From NCBI GenBank assembly GCA_965277625.1, contig OZ255827.1:1-64000 (forward strand): a DNA stretch of 64,000 nt, written 5' to 3'. Within the stretch, counting starts at the first letter, position 1. Each line of letters begins with the position of its first letter. Shown piece after piece: positions 9,186 to 17,467 of the stretch. This stretch comes from G965195345 sp965277625 (lineage in GTDB: Bacteria > Pseudomonadota > Gammaproteobacteria > CAKMZV01). The position numbers and the translations under genes are program-made. Below the pieces are notes generated by a model. The model did not search any database. It was not told where the DNA came from and worked only from the letters and a program-made list of their open reading frames with translations.

Positions 9186-9214
9186 GCAAGTTTGTAACAA
9201 ATTTGTTCACTTGC
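9186..9214. promoter_or_regulatory. dyad-symmetric candidate operator
   Basis: A perfect 12-base palindrome AACAAATTTGTT at 9196-9207 sits inside outer arms GCAAG (9186-9190) and CTTGC (9210-9214). It lies 75 to 103 bases upstream of the XRE-ImmA/IrrE start and about 70 bases before the promoter of the divergent amidotransferase gene. Size and position fit a homodimeric XRE regulator, but binding is inferred. Confidence 0.35.
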
Positions 9215-9280
9215 TGGAAATGGACTCGTATATCTCCCCCTTAATGTAAAAAGCAAGACACCACCTTCAACAATTACACA

Positions 9281-9308
9281 TTGACAAAACATTTAAATCG
9301 TATAGAAT
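9281..9308 (+). promoter_or_regulatory. sigma-70 type promoter for the amidotransferase gene
   Basis: A perfect -35 TTGACA at 9281-9286 and a -10 TAGAAT at 9303-9308 are separated by 16 bases. The implied transcription start near 9315 leaves a leader of about 70 bases to the TTG start codon. Confidence 0.55.
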
Positions 9309-9383
9309 GCTGGATGGTAAATTCATATAATAGACCTTTCATTAGATTTGTTTTGCTTAGCTTTAGTGGATTAGGAGATTAGA

Positions 9384-10115
9384 TTGACGATGCATAAGAT
9401 TGCCATTTTAAATTGTAACGAAGACAGACCCGATTTAGAACCTCAGTTTCCCAATGACGGGGTCAAGTATCATCGCTTTTTTAAGCCATTTTTCCCAGAT
9501 TCTGAATTCAGTATTTTCAGAACGATTGATGGTGAGTTGCCCGCACAGGTTGAAGATTTCAATGCCTATTTCATTACGGGCAGTAAATACTCGGCTTACG
9601 ATGATTTCCCTTGGATTCGGGCATTAGAAAAGTTCATCCAAGCCATTAACCAGAAAAGAATTCCTCTGGTCGGTATTTGCTTTGGTCATCAAGTGGTCTC
9701 TAAAGCCTTGGGTGGACGAGTTGAAAAGTCTGAAAATGGTTGGGGGCTGGGGGTTTCTGAAGTGCAATTTCCTGCAACACTGCCTTGGCTGTCGGATACA
9801 CCTAAATCTTTAAACATTGCCCACATCCACCAAGACCAAGTGACCGAGTTGCCACCCAATACACAGGTCATCAGCGGAGATGATTTCTGCCCACACAGTT
9901 GTTTGATAATCGACGACCATATCCTAACGATTCAAGGTCACCCAGAGTTCTCAAATGAATATATGAATGCGCTGTTACCTGCTGTTCAAGATCGGTTTTC
10001 TGAAGCAACCTATAACGAAGCGATGGAGACTTTGAAGCACAATCAAAATGAGGGTGTGATTTTTGCGCGCTGGATCCAGCAATTCATTAATCAAAAACAT
10101 CTAAAATCTGCCTAA
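9384..10115 (+). CDS. class I glutamine amidotransferase-like protein (GuaA N-terminal/YLR126C-like)
   Basis: 243 residues with the class I GATase triad. The nucleophile elbow is VGICFGHQVVSKALGG (Cys near residue 99), and the catalytic His and Glu lie in IQGHPEF near 190. Stand-alone members of this GMP-synthase-like group hydrolyse glutamine or gamma-glutamyl compounds; the substrate here is unknown. The start is uncertain: TTG at 9384 lies six bases after AGGAG (9373-9377), whereas ATG at 9390 lies twelve bases after it, so spacing favours TTG. It has its own promoter and is followed by a 220-base gap. Confidence 0.8.
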   Translation: MTMHKIAILNCNEDRPDLEPQFPNDGVKYHRFFKPFFPDSEFSIFRTIDGELPAQVEDFNAYFITGSKYSAYDDFPWIRALEKFIQAINQKRIPLVGICFGHQVVSKALGGRVEKSENGWGLGVSEVQFPATLPWLSDTPKSLNIAHIHQDQVTELPPNTQVISGDDFCPHSCLIIDDHILTIQGHPEFSNEYMNALLPAVQDRFSEATYNEAMETLKHNQNEGVIFARWIQQFINQKHLKSA

Positions 10116-10227
10116 TCATTCCGTCGTTAAAAACACAGATTGAACTAAGCATTTCACGCTTGATGACACTGTTTCAAACGCACTTGATTTGCGCGCCTTC
10201 GGTTTTGATGAATGCGGTTTATATCAT

Positions 10228-10257
10228 TTGTTTACGTATTATTAGTTCACTTATAAT
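10228..10257 (+). promoter_or_regulatory. possible promoter for mvaS
   Basis: A perfect TATAAT at 10252-10257 has TTGTTT about 18 bases upstream (10228-10233). It lies 80 bases before mvaS in an AT-rich gap and is the best promoter-like match there. The -35 is imperfect. Confidence 0.35.
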
Positions 10258-10339
10258 TTGTACTGAAATAAATTATAATAACCACCTTACTCAAACTAAA
10301 AATGACTGCTTTTACCCTTATCCGACTTACTAATAAATG

Positions 10340-11503
10340 ATGAACATCGGCATAGATGCGCTAGCGTTTTACACATCTCCCTTCTATTTGGATTTGGCTG
10401 ATCTTGCTAAGAAGCAAGGGCAGGATGCAAACAAGTATTACGATGGTATCGGTCAGGAAAAAATGAGCGTGCTCCCGCCCGATGAAGACATTGTCACCTT
10501 GGCGGCAAATGCCTCAAAAATTGCTTTAGAAGGCGAAGATTTAAACAAAATCAAAACATTATTCTTCGCTACTGAAACAGGCGTCGATCAATCAAAATCT
10601 GCTGGGGCTTTTCTACACCGTTTGTTGGGCTTGGTTGACGATTGTCGCGTCATTGAGTTAAAACAGGCTTGCTACAGTGGCACTTTTGCGCTGCAAATGG
10701 CGCGTAACATGGTGGCACAAAACCCAGAAGATAAGGTGCTCGTCATTGGCTCAGACAATGCGCGTTATGAACTTGATTCACCCGGCGAAGCCACACAAGG
10801 TTGTGGTGCAGTGGCCATGCTGGTTAGCGCCTCTCCACGAATCATGAGCCTAAATGGCAAATCAGCGGTCTATACGGGTGAAGTAATGGACTTTTGGCGA
10901 CCCAACTATCGCAAAGCAGCCATTGTGGACGGCAAATATTCAACCCGCGTTTATTTGAGCGCACTCCAAGAATGCATAAAACGTCATCACCAAGGCGCTT
11001 CGGAAACCTTACAAGACATCAGTCACCTATTATTCCATTTACCATTTACCCGCATTGCAGAAAAAGCCTTGAGAATCTTATTTCGCAAAGACTCGAAGGA
11101 ATTAGCACAGCACATTGAAGATGCCAAATCCAGTCTGGTTTACAATCGATTGATTGGCAATTCTTATACGGCTTCGCTTTATATTGCGCTGTGTTCCCTA
11201 TTAGATAACAACGAAAAAGATTTAAGCGAACAAATCATTGGGCTGTTCAGCTATGGCTCTGGATTCAGCGCTGAATTTTTTTCTGGAAAATTGATTTCAG
11301 GCTATCAATCGCATCTGAAATCTAAACACCATCGCTCCATGTTTGCCAACCGAAAAGCCCTCAGCTATGAGGAATACATTAACTTTTATAATTTTCAATT
11401 GCCCGAAGACGGTTCTGGGCATTCAATTGATCGCTATACCACAGGCCGTTTTCGCCTGTCTGGTATCAAAGATCATAAACGGATATACGAGGAAAATCAA
11501 TGA
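10340..11503 (+). CDS. mvaS: hydroxymethylglutaryl-CoA synthase
   Basis: Condenses acetyl-CoA with acetoacetyl-CoA to HMG-CoA, the committed step into the mevalonate pathway. 387 residues, the bacterial size. The catalytic residues are all present: Glu79 in ATETGVDQS, nucleophile Cys111 in KQACYSGT, and His233 in LFHLPFTR. Counted from the second ATG of an ATGATG pair, these numbers equal those of the well-studied Staphylococcus aureus enzyme, so I prefer 10340 over 10337. The stop overlaps the gspG start by four bases (ATGA at 11500-11503). No other mevalonate gene is in the window. Most gammaproteobacteria use the MEP pathway instead, so this gene is taxonomically informative. Confidence 0.93.
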   Translation: MNIGIDALAFYTSPFYLDLADLAKKQGQDANKYYDGIGQEKMSVLPPDEDIVTLAANASKIALEGEDLNKIKTLFFATETGVDQSKSAGAFLHRLLGLVDDCRVIELKQACYSGTFALQMARNMVAQNPEDKVLVIGSDNARYELDSPGEATQGCGAVAMLVSASPRIMSLNGKSAVYTGEVMDFWRPNYRKAAIVDGKYSTRVYLSALQECIKRHHQGASETLQDISHLLFHLPFTRIAEKALRILFRKDSKELAQHIEDAKSSLVYNRLIGNSYTASLYIALCSLLDNNEKDLSEQIIGLFSYGSGFSAEFFSGKLISGYQSHLKSKHHRSMFANRKALSYEEYINFYNFQLPEDGSGHSIDRYTTGRFRLSGIKDHKRIYEENQ

Positions 11504-11910
11504 GACATTTCAAAAAATTAAATCACAAACGCAGATTAACTCAAAGGGGATTCACCCTGATTGAGGTCATGATCGTGGTCGTTATTCTCGGGGTGTTGGC
11601 TGCCATAGTCGTACCCAAAATTTTAGATAGACCCGATGAAGCACGAGTCCAAAAAGCCCGCCAAGACATCAGGGCGATTGAAGGCGCCGTCAGCTTATAT
11701 AAATTGGATAATTTTGATTATCCCGATACTGGCGCAGGGTTAAATGCCTTAGCAGGTGAATATTTGGAACGCGTGCCCAAAGACCCTTGGGGTAACGAAT
11801 ATCAATATCTGAGCCCAGGCATCAACGGCTCCTACGACGTCTATTCATTCGGCAAAGACGGCTCGCCAGGTGGCGAAGGCGTTAATGCTGATATTGGCAA
11901 CTGGAATTAA
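11500..11910 (+). CDS. gspG: type II secretion major pseudopilin GspG
   Basis: 136 residues. A short basic leader ends QRG, followed by the type III signal sequence FTLIEVMIVVVILGVLAAIVVPKI cut in two by prepilin peptidase rules: cleavage after Gly17, N-methyl-Phe18, Glu at +5. The periplasmic part has DNFDYPDTGAGLNAL, then VPKDPWGNEYQY and YSFGKDGSPGGEG, the calcium-site region typical of GspG. It forms the pseudopilus that drives protein secretion across the outer membrane. It is an orphan here: no other gsp gene is adjacent, and it is translationally coupled to mvaS by a 4-base overlap. Confidence 0.93.
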   Translation: MRHFKKLNHKRRLTQRGFTLIEVMIVVVILGVLAAIVVPKILDRPDEARVQKARQDIRAIEGAVSLYKLDNFDYPDTGAGLNALAGEYLERVPKDPWGNEYQYLSPGINGSYDVYSFGKDGSPGGEGVNADIGNWN

Positions 11911-12075
11911 AACCACACATTAGTCAAATCTCCCTTCACGCCTTCTATGAGGGCGTGAAACCTCAAACGCATCGAATTAAGGCTGTCCTTAATGAACAGC
12001 GGATCAAACATGCATTGATAAGCTCGGAAAATCCCAAATGTTGCTGAAAAAATCGGCTGAATGGGTTTTTTGATG

Positions 12076-12114
12076 CCAAAAAAAATGCCGCGATTCCGAA
12101 GAACCGCGGCAACC
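12076..12114 (-). terminator. rho-independent terminator on the minus strand, no matching gene
   Basis: Read on the minus strand, GCCGCG and CGCGGC arms enclose a 12-base loop with partial internal pairing, followed at once by ATTTTTTTT. That is a classic intrinsic terminator for leftward transcription. The nearest leftward gene ends about 590 bases away at 12706, so the terminated transcript may be an unannotated small RNA or a very long 3' tail. On the plus strand the hairpin has no T-run after it. Confidence 0.55.
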
Positions 12115-12118
12115 AACC

Positions 12119-12154
12119 AAAGGAGGAGATACTATGAAAGTTTTTAACAATTAA
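12119..12154 (+). other. six-codon mini-ORF with strong ribosome-binding site
   Basis: AAGGAGGAG (12119-12127) is followed by an ATG at 12134 opening a frame of only six codons (MKVFNN, stop at 12152-12154). It lies directly downstream of the GC-rich hairpin. The strength of the Shine-Dalgarno is notable for so short a frame. It could be a leader peptide, the stub of a deleted gene or chance. Confidence 0.3.
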
Positions 12155-12705
12155 ACTGATGTTTTTAAAGTCATCATATCCAGAGTCATGAACTTACATA
12201 ATCAATATACGCACATTTATTTGCAATCACTCTCAAAAAATAAATAAAATATCCAATTATTTGAATATTTTGCCAAAAATCCCTATTATTAGCCACTTCC
12301 AGCATAGCACTATTTTTATAAAAAATTCAATTTAAAACAATTACTTCAAAACCACTTTGTTGACATGAATGTCTAAACATTCTTGTCAATGCTTCTACAT
12401 AAACGCTACTTAGATTAAAATCCCTGTAGGCGTGTAAACAAATTTACATTTCTTATACTTATCCGCAACCACGTAAAAAAAACATCAACGGTGCTATAGG
12501 TATTGGAGAATTAATCTTCCACCTTGCTTGTTTAAGCTGTCAAATTAAAGTGTGAGAATTCCTCTTTATAAATTACTCAAATCACATATTGATGCACCTT
12601 CAAATACAAAAGATTTTGCTTGATAGGGTTTCCGCTTTCACAGAAATGGACTGCAATCTTTTGTTTGGATGATTGAGCTATTCAACGCTTAAGTGGCCTA
12701 ATCTG

Positions 12706-13545
12706 TTAGGCCTTCATGAACATTAGACCAGGCTCTTCTTCATCTTTTTCATACATTTCTGAAAGATTATCGTAAAACTCTGAGACTTCTACTGTTTTTC
12801 CTTTCACAGGTATTGTCAGTTTAGAAAAATGCGATGGAATGACAGATAGGAATTCCTCTATAGACACACCACTTACATTTCTTAAGTGATGAGGCAAGAA
12901 TTCGATGACAAGCAATTTGGTTTTTTTAAGCATCTTTTGCATCCCTTGCAAAGCAAAATATTCTGAGCCTTCTATGTCCATGACAACGACATCAAACGCA
13001 TTATCATCTAAATATTCGTCAAGGCTAAACCCCTTTACAGAAATTTCTTTTGGATTGTCATAATAATACATGAATTCTTTATTATGCGGAACCCTCTTGC
13101 TCCCGCCTGAATTATCTCTGCTTAGCAAAAACTTTATACTTTCCTCTTTATTATTTGCTGCAATATTAATGGCTCGGCAATTAGATACTGAATTTAATGC
13201 GATGTTTGTGGATAAAAGTTTAAAAGTGTCTGGATTAGCCTCTATAGCGACAACCTCTTTACAAAGTGCAGCGACTGGAATTGCTAATGTACCGATATGA
13301 GCGCCTACAAATAGCACTCTACTTTTTGGATTGATATGCGCCCTCAATCGATCAATTTCATCACCTCCATAGCTGCCCTCTGTTCGCAGTTGCTTACCAA
13401 CACCTAAATCTTCTGGATCAACGGCGTACATACCATTGTCTGTTTTTGCAATAAAAGCATGTACATTCCTTCCATTGAGTTTCTTGGTAAATTGCCCAAT
13501 AAAAGATTTTTTGAATAATTTTATTTTAAGCAAAAATTGCTTCAT
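12706..13545 (-). CDS. FkbM family S-adenosylmethionine-dependent methyltransferase
   Basis: 279 residues. The SAM-binding motif I VLFVGAHIGTLAIPVAAL lies near 94-111, motif II is VVAIEANPDTF, and the FkbM-typical MDIEGSEYFALQGM segment lies near 191-204, followed by LLVIEFLPHHL. FkbM enzymes O-methylate sugars or polyketides; the acceptor is unknown. Several flanking residues are charged but no membrane segment is seen. It stands alone between a 790-base empty gap and glmS, on the same strand as glmS but transcribed after a 200-base gap on its other side. Confidence 0.85.
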   Translation of the reverse strand: MKQFLLKIKLFKKSFIGQFTKKLNGRNVHAFIAKTDNGMYAVDPEDLGVGKQLRTEGSYGGDEIDRLRAHINPKSRVLFVGAHIGTLAIPVAALCKEVVAIEANPDTFKLLSTNIALNSVSNCRAINIAANNKEESIKFLLSRDNSGGSKRVPHNKEFMYYYDNPKEISVKGFSLDEYLDDNAFDVVVMDIEGSEYFALQGMQKMLKKTKLLVIEFLPHHLRNVSGVSIEEFLSVIPSHFSKLTIPVKGKTVEVSEFYDNLSEMYEKDEEEPGLMFMKA

Positions 13546-13690
13546 AAGTTTTACTGATTAGTTGGTTCTAATTAGTATTTTACTGGAAACCCTGCCAATG
13601 TTCTTAATTTTCAAATGAATTTTTTATTAGTTAGCTAAGATCCGCTTATTATTAATTTAACACATTTAATCAAATTATTTTTGTGCTGGA

Positions 13691-13720
13691 AACGCGTTGA
13701 ATTAGGTTGCCTTAACGCGT
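13691..13720 (-). terminator. weak inverted repeat after glmS
   Basis: AACGCGTT (13691-13698) and AACGCGT (13714-13720) form a 7-base stem 33 bases past the glmS stop. No T-run follows on the minus strand, so termination here is uncertain. Confidence 0.25.
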
Positions 13721-13752
13721 GAAAATACTTTGGCTGTGATGGTGATAAGCTA

Positions 13753-15630
13753 TTACCCAACGGTTACGGCTTTAGCGAGGTTTCTCGGTTGGTCGATGTC
13801 CGTTCCGCGGTTTAAGGCGGCGTGGTAGGCTAATAGTTGGAGGGGGATGCTGAAAATAATGGGGGAGGTTACTCTGCCTACGCCAGAGGTGACGGGTATG
13901 ACTTTTGCCACACTGTCGTCTCGGACGTTGGCTTTTTCATCTTCAAAAACCAATAACTTGCCACCACGCGCACCGACTTCTTTCAAGTTGGCTTTGAGTT
14001 TAGCGAGCAGTTCATCGTGCGGTGCAACGGCAACCACTTGGACCATGTCATCGACCAAGGCCAGTGGGCCGTGCTTAAGTTCGGCTGCGGCAAAGGCTTC
14101 GGCGTGGATGTAGGAGATTTCTTTGAGTTTGAGTGCGCCTTCCAATGCTACTGGGTACATCACTCCTCTGCCCAAGAAAATGGCACTTCGGGTATCAATG
14201 AAGTCTTGCGCCAATTCGGCGATTTCCGCTTCATGTTTTAAGACATCGACAATCAATGCAGGTAATTTTCTGAGTCCTTGGACGATGCGGTTTTCTTGTT
14301 CGGCGTCAATCTTGTTTTTCACCTTGCCTACAACCACCATGAATAGCGCGAGTGACACCAGTTGTGTGGTGAATGCTTTGGTTGAAGCCACGCCCACTTC
14401 AACGCCAGCGTGGGTGAGATAAATCAAGTCCGATTGCCGAACGAGGGCGGAGTCGTGTGTATTACAAATACATAAAATGGGTAAATTTTTAGTTTTCTTA
14501 CGGCGTTCTTTTACTAATTTGATCGCTTCTAAGGTGTCTGCTGTCTCACCCGATTGCGAAATGGCGATGAATAAGGTATTCGGTCTTATCACGGGATTGC
14601 GATAGCGAAATTCGCTGGCAATTTCGACATTGACTGGCACATCCACAATGTCTTCAATCCAATATTTTGCGACCAAGCCCGCATGATAGCTGGTGCCACA
14701 GGCGAGAATGTAGATAGAATCGATGCTCTCAACGATGGCTTTGGTTTCCATACCAAAGGCGTCGATGTTGACTTTTTCACCGCTGAGTGCGTTCTGCATG
14801 GAGTTAATGATCGCTTGGGGTTGCTCATGAATTTCTTTGAGCATGAAGTGGCGGTAATCTCCTTTATCATGGCTGGCGTTAAGCGATTGCAAGGTGGTTG
14901 TTTTACGCTCGGCTTTATCGACCGCTTGGCTGTCATAAACCGTTTTTCCGTTCTCATCAAAAATTTGCACTCGATCTCTGTGTAAATCGGCAATGTCGCC
15001 GTCTTCGAGCACGATGTACTGCAAGGTGACCGCGGCCAAGGCATGAGGGTCGGAAGCGATGTAGTATTCACCAATCCCTATACCCACAACCAAGGGGCTA
15101 TCTTGCCGTATAGCAAAAATTCGGTCGGGATGATTAACATCCGTCAGACCCAAAGCAAAGGTGCCTTTAAACGCTTTGAGGCATTTCTGCAGCGTTGGCA
15201 CTATGGCTTCTGAACTATCTTGTAAACACTTCTGGATGTAGTGGGTGATCACTTCTGAGTCGGTTTCCGAGTGGAATTCGATGCCTTGGTCTAACAAGGT
15301 TTGTTTGAGTTCTAAATAATTTTCTAAGATGCCATTGTGCACCAAGGCGAGATTGTTGCCACTGGTGTGGGGATGAGCATTGTTTTCTGAGGGTTCACCG
15401 TGCGTGGCCCAACGGGTATGGGCAATGCCCACGTGTCCTGTGGGTTGGCATTTTTCCATCAGCTTGGCCAATTCGGCCACTTTGCCAGAGGAGCGATGAC
15501 GGCTTAGTTGATTTTGGTCAACCAGTGCCAGTCCAGCTGAATCATAACCGCGGTATTCCAAGCGCCGTAGGCCTTCCATGAGAATTGGAACCACATTTCT
15601 TTCAGCAACTGCGCCTATAATACCACACAT
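13753..15630 (-). CDS. glmS: glutamine-fructose-6-phosphate aminotransferase (isomerizing)
   Basis: Makes glucosamine-6-phosphate from fructose-6-phosphate and glutamine, the first step to UDP-GlcNAc for peptidoglycan and LPS. 625 residues (the enterobacterial enzyme is about 609). Cys2 of the MCGIIG start is the Ntn glutaminase nucleophile, and RRLEYRGYDSAG and HTRWATHGEP follow. The isomerase half has two SIS domains (ACGTSYHAGL and SQSGETADTLEA near 320-375; LGRGVMYPVALEGALKLKEISY near 490-515). The C-terminus is DIDQPRNLAKAVTVG, the conserved closing tail. Monocistronic, divergent from tsaD across a 128-base gap. Confidence 0.97.
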   Translation of the reverse strand: MCGIIGAVAERNVVPILMEGLRRLEYRGYDSAGLALVDQNQLSRHRSSGKVAELAKLMEKCQPTGHVGIAHTRWATHGEPSENNAHPHTSGNNLALVHNGILENYLELKQTLLDQGIEFHSETDSEVITHYIQKCLQDSSEAIVPTLQKCLKAFKGTFALGLTDVNHPDRIFAIRQDSPLVVGIGIGEYYIASDPHALAAVTLQYIVLEDGDIADLHRDRVQIFDENGKTVYDSQAVDKAERKTTTLQSLNASHDKGDYRHFMLKEIHEQPQAIINSMQNALSGEKVNIDAFGMETKAIVESIDSIYILACGTSYHAGLVAKYWIEDIVDVPVNVEIASEFRYRNPVIRPNTLFIAISQSGETADTLEAIKLVKERRKKTKNLPILCICNTHDSALVRQSDLIYLTHAGVEVGVASTKAFTTQLVSLALFMVVVGKVKNKIDAEQENRIVQGLRKLPALIVDVLKHEAEIAELAQDFIDTRSAIFLGRGVMYPVALEGALKLKEISYIHAEAFAAAELKHGPLALVDDMVQVVAVAPHDELLAKLKANLKEVGARGGKLLVFEDEKANVRDDSVAKVIPVTSGVGRVTSPIIFSIPLQLLAYHAALNRGTDIDQPRNLAKAVTVG

Positions 15631-15758
15631 ATTTTTTGTCTCTTTTTATTATGTTTAAACCTTCGTTACAACAATCTTGTTCACATTTATAATGAACTCA
15701 TTGTTGTATTATATAAATTAATTTAAGTCCTACTTGCCACTTTATCCCTTTTTGACCA

Positions 15759-16799
15759 ATGATTGACACCGTTCTTGGCATTGAAACCTCTTGCGATGAG
15801 ACCAGCCTCGCTGTCTATAACGGTACAGCGGGGTTGTTGAGCCACCAAATTTATTCCCATACCATCCACCGCGAATATGGCGGTGTGGTGCCTGAGTTGG
15901 CTGCCCGTGAGCATTGCGTTCGGTTGTTGCCACTGCTCAAACAATGTACAGAATCTGTCCCGCTAAACGAAATCGACGGCATTGCATATACCCAAGGTCC
16001 AGGGTTGCCTGGCGCCTTGTTGACCGGTTCTGCTTTTGCACAAGCATTGGCGTGGTCTCTCAACATCCCAATTATCGGCATTCACCATTTGGAAGGGCAT
16101 TTACTGTCCCCGCTATTATCTGCGAAAACGACGCTCACCCCGCCTTTTTTAAGCCTTTTGATTTCAGGTGGCCACACGCTCTTCGTTGAAGTCAGCCATT
16201 TGGGTCAATACCACATCATTGGGCAGAGCTTAGATGATGCCATTGGTGAAGCCTTTGATAAAACGGGAAAATTGTTGGGTTTAGACTATCCAGCGGGACA
16301 ACCGTTGGAACAATTGGCGAAGCAAGGCGACCCCAATCGTTTTAAATTCCCCCGCCCTATGACAAACAAGCCCACGCTTGACATGAGTTTCAGCGGTCTG
16401 AAAACCCATGTTCGTAATGTGTGGATGGCGCACCGAGATACGCCCGATCAAGCGCAGTTAAAAGCCGACATTGCCGCTGGATTTCAGCAAGCGGTTTGTG
16501 CGACCATCCATCATAAACTCAAACGTCTGATGACGCACTATCCTCACCAGAAACTCGTATGCGCTGGCGGTGTGGCTGCCAATCAAGCTTTGCGTCAGAC
16601 CATAATATCGACGAGCTCGTCGTTTGACCGTCAAGCCATTTTTCCTGAGCCCGAACTTTGCACGGACAACGCCGCTATGATTGCTTATGCTGGCTATCTC
16701 AGACTGCAAAACGGGGAGCAAGGTGCTCGCCATTTTGACATCAAAACCCGCTGGCCTTTGGATGAACTGACACCCATCAGTCCAGCCGCATCGTTCTAA
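15759..16799 (+). CDS. tsaD: tRNA threonylcarbamoyladenosine synthesis protein TsaD
   Basis: Transfers the threonylcarbamoyl group to A37 of ANN-decoding tRNAs, together with TsaB and TsaE. 346 residues, close to the usual 337. The start GIETSCDETSLAVY is the ASKHA phosphate-binding segment, HREYGGVVPELAAREH is the Kae1/TsaD signature, and HHLEGHLLSPLL holds the two metal-binding histidines near 110-114. DMSFSGLKTHV and CAGGVAANQALR continue the family pattern. Essential in most bacteria. Divergent from glmS. Confidence 0.97.
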   Translation: MIDTVLGIETSCDETSLAVYNGTAGLLSHQIYSHTIHREYGGVVPELAAREHCVRLLPLLKQCTESVPLNEIDGIAYTQGPGLPGALLTGSAFAQALAWSLNIPIIGIHHLEGHLLSPLLSAKTTLTPPFLSLLISGGHTLFVEVSHLGQYHIIGQSLDDAIGEAFDKTGKLLGLDYPAGQPLEQLAKQGDPNRFKFPRPMTNKPTLDMSFSGLKTHVRNVWMAHRDTPDQAQLKADIAAGFQQAVCATIHHKLKRLMTHYPHQKLVCAGGVAANQALRQTIISTSSSFDRQAIFPEPELCTDNAAMIAYAGYLRLQNGEQGARHFDIKTRWPLDELTPISPAASF

Positions 16800-16927
16800 G
16801 TTTAAAGTGATGCGAATGCAAGGCTATCACGCCGCTCATGTCGAATGTTACAATATCCGCCCAATCCGCTAATCAATTAACCTAAATTGTGATGAGGCAC
16901 GGTTTAAGGGCAATCAATTGAAATGTA

Positions 16928-17467
16928 ATGACTGTTATGACAGAAGCGACCGCAGACAAAAACACCAGAATTGCGCTCATCGGCCACATGGGCGCGGGCA
17001 AAAGTGCCATTGGCAAGTCCTTACGACAATCGACTTCGTGGACCTTGTTTGATTTAGATAAATTGATTGTGCACCAAAGCCGAATGAGCATCAATAAGAT
17101 TTTTGAAACCCAAGGTGAGCCCGCTTTTCGAGCTTTGGAGTCTGAGCTGTTGCAAGAGGTGCTCGAAAGTTCAGAACCTTTTATTTTGGCAACGGGTGGC
17201 GGGGTGATTTTAAGCGAACATAATCGCGCACTTTTGAAGCAAGCCACGGTTGTGTATTTGTACGCTTCATTAGAAGTTATTTATGATCGCATTGAGGGTT
17301 CAAGCCAACGCCCCTTGTTAAAGGTGGATGACCCTTATGCCAAATTAAAAAAGTTGTTTAAACAACGAGGAGCTTTGTACGAATCGTGTGCGGACTTGAC
17401 CATCAACACCGAAAACTTAAGCATCTCGCAAATCGCTCACACCATTGAGGCTGAACTGTGCATTTAA
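16928..17467 (+). CDS. aroK: shikimate kinase
   Basis: Phosphorylates shikimate at the 3-OH in the chorismate pathway. 179 residues. The P-loop GHMGAGKS lies at 19-26, the shikimate-site FDLDK and RALESE segments follow, and ATGGGVIL is the third substrate-binding loop. The lid contains SSQRPLL. The N-terminus is about ten residues longer than in E. coli AroK; an internal ATG at 16937 is possible. It overlaps aroB by ten bases, so the pair is an operon as in most gammaproteobacteria. Confidence 0.95.
   Translation: MTVMTEATADKNTRIALIGHMGAGKSAIGKSLRQSTSWTLFDLDKLIVHQSRMSINKIFETQGEPAFRALESELLQEVLESSEPFILATGGGVILSEHNRALLKQATVVYLYASLEVIYDRIEGSSQRPLLKVDDPYAKLKKLFKQRGALYESCADLTINTENLSISQIAHTIEAELCI

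Larger units (their letters stand above)
11911..12705. other. gene-poor gap between gspG and the FkbM gene
   Basis: About 800 bases without a supportable protein gene. A hairpin TTCACGCC (11935-11942) / GGCGTGAA (11952-11959) follows gspG without a T-run. A minus-strand terminator lies at 12085-12113. A six-codon plus-strand frame (ATG at 12134) has a near-perfect Shine-Dalgarno. The remainder, about 12160-12705, is AT-rich; I see no conserved element in it. Confidence 0.5.

Noticed and set aside
11907..12116. 69-codon minus-strand frame after gspG
   Set aside because: Starts inside the GC-rich terminator hairpin and has no ribosome-binding site.
15631..15758. Possible glmS ribozyme or other riboswitch upstream of glmS
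   Set aside because: The gap is only 128 bases, and glmS ribozymes are a Firmicutes feature; no matching core was seen.
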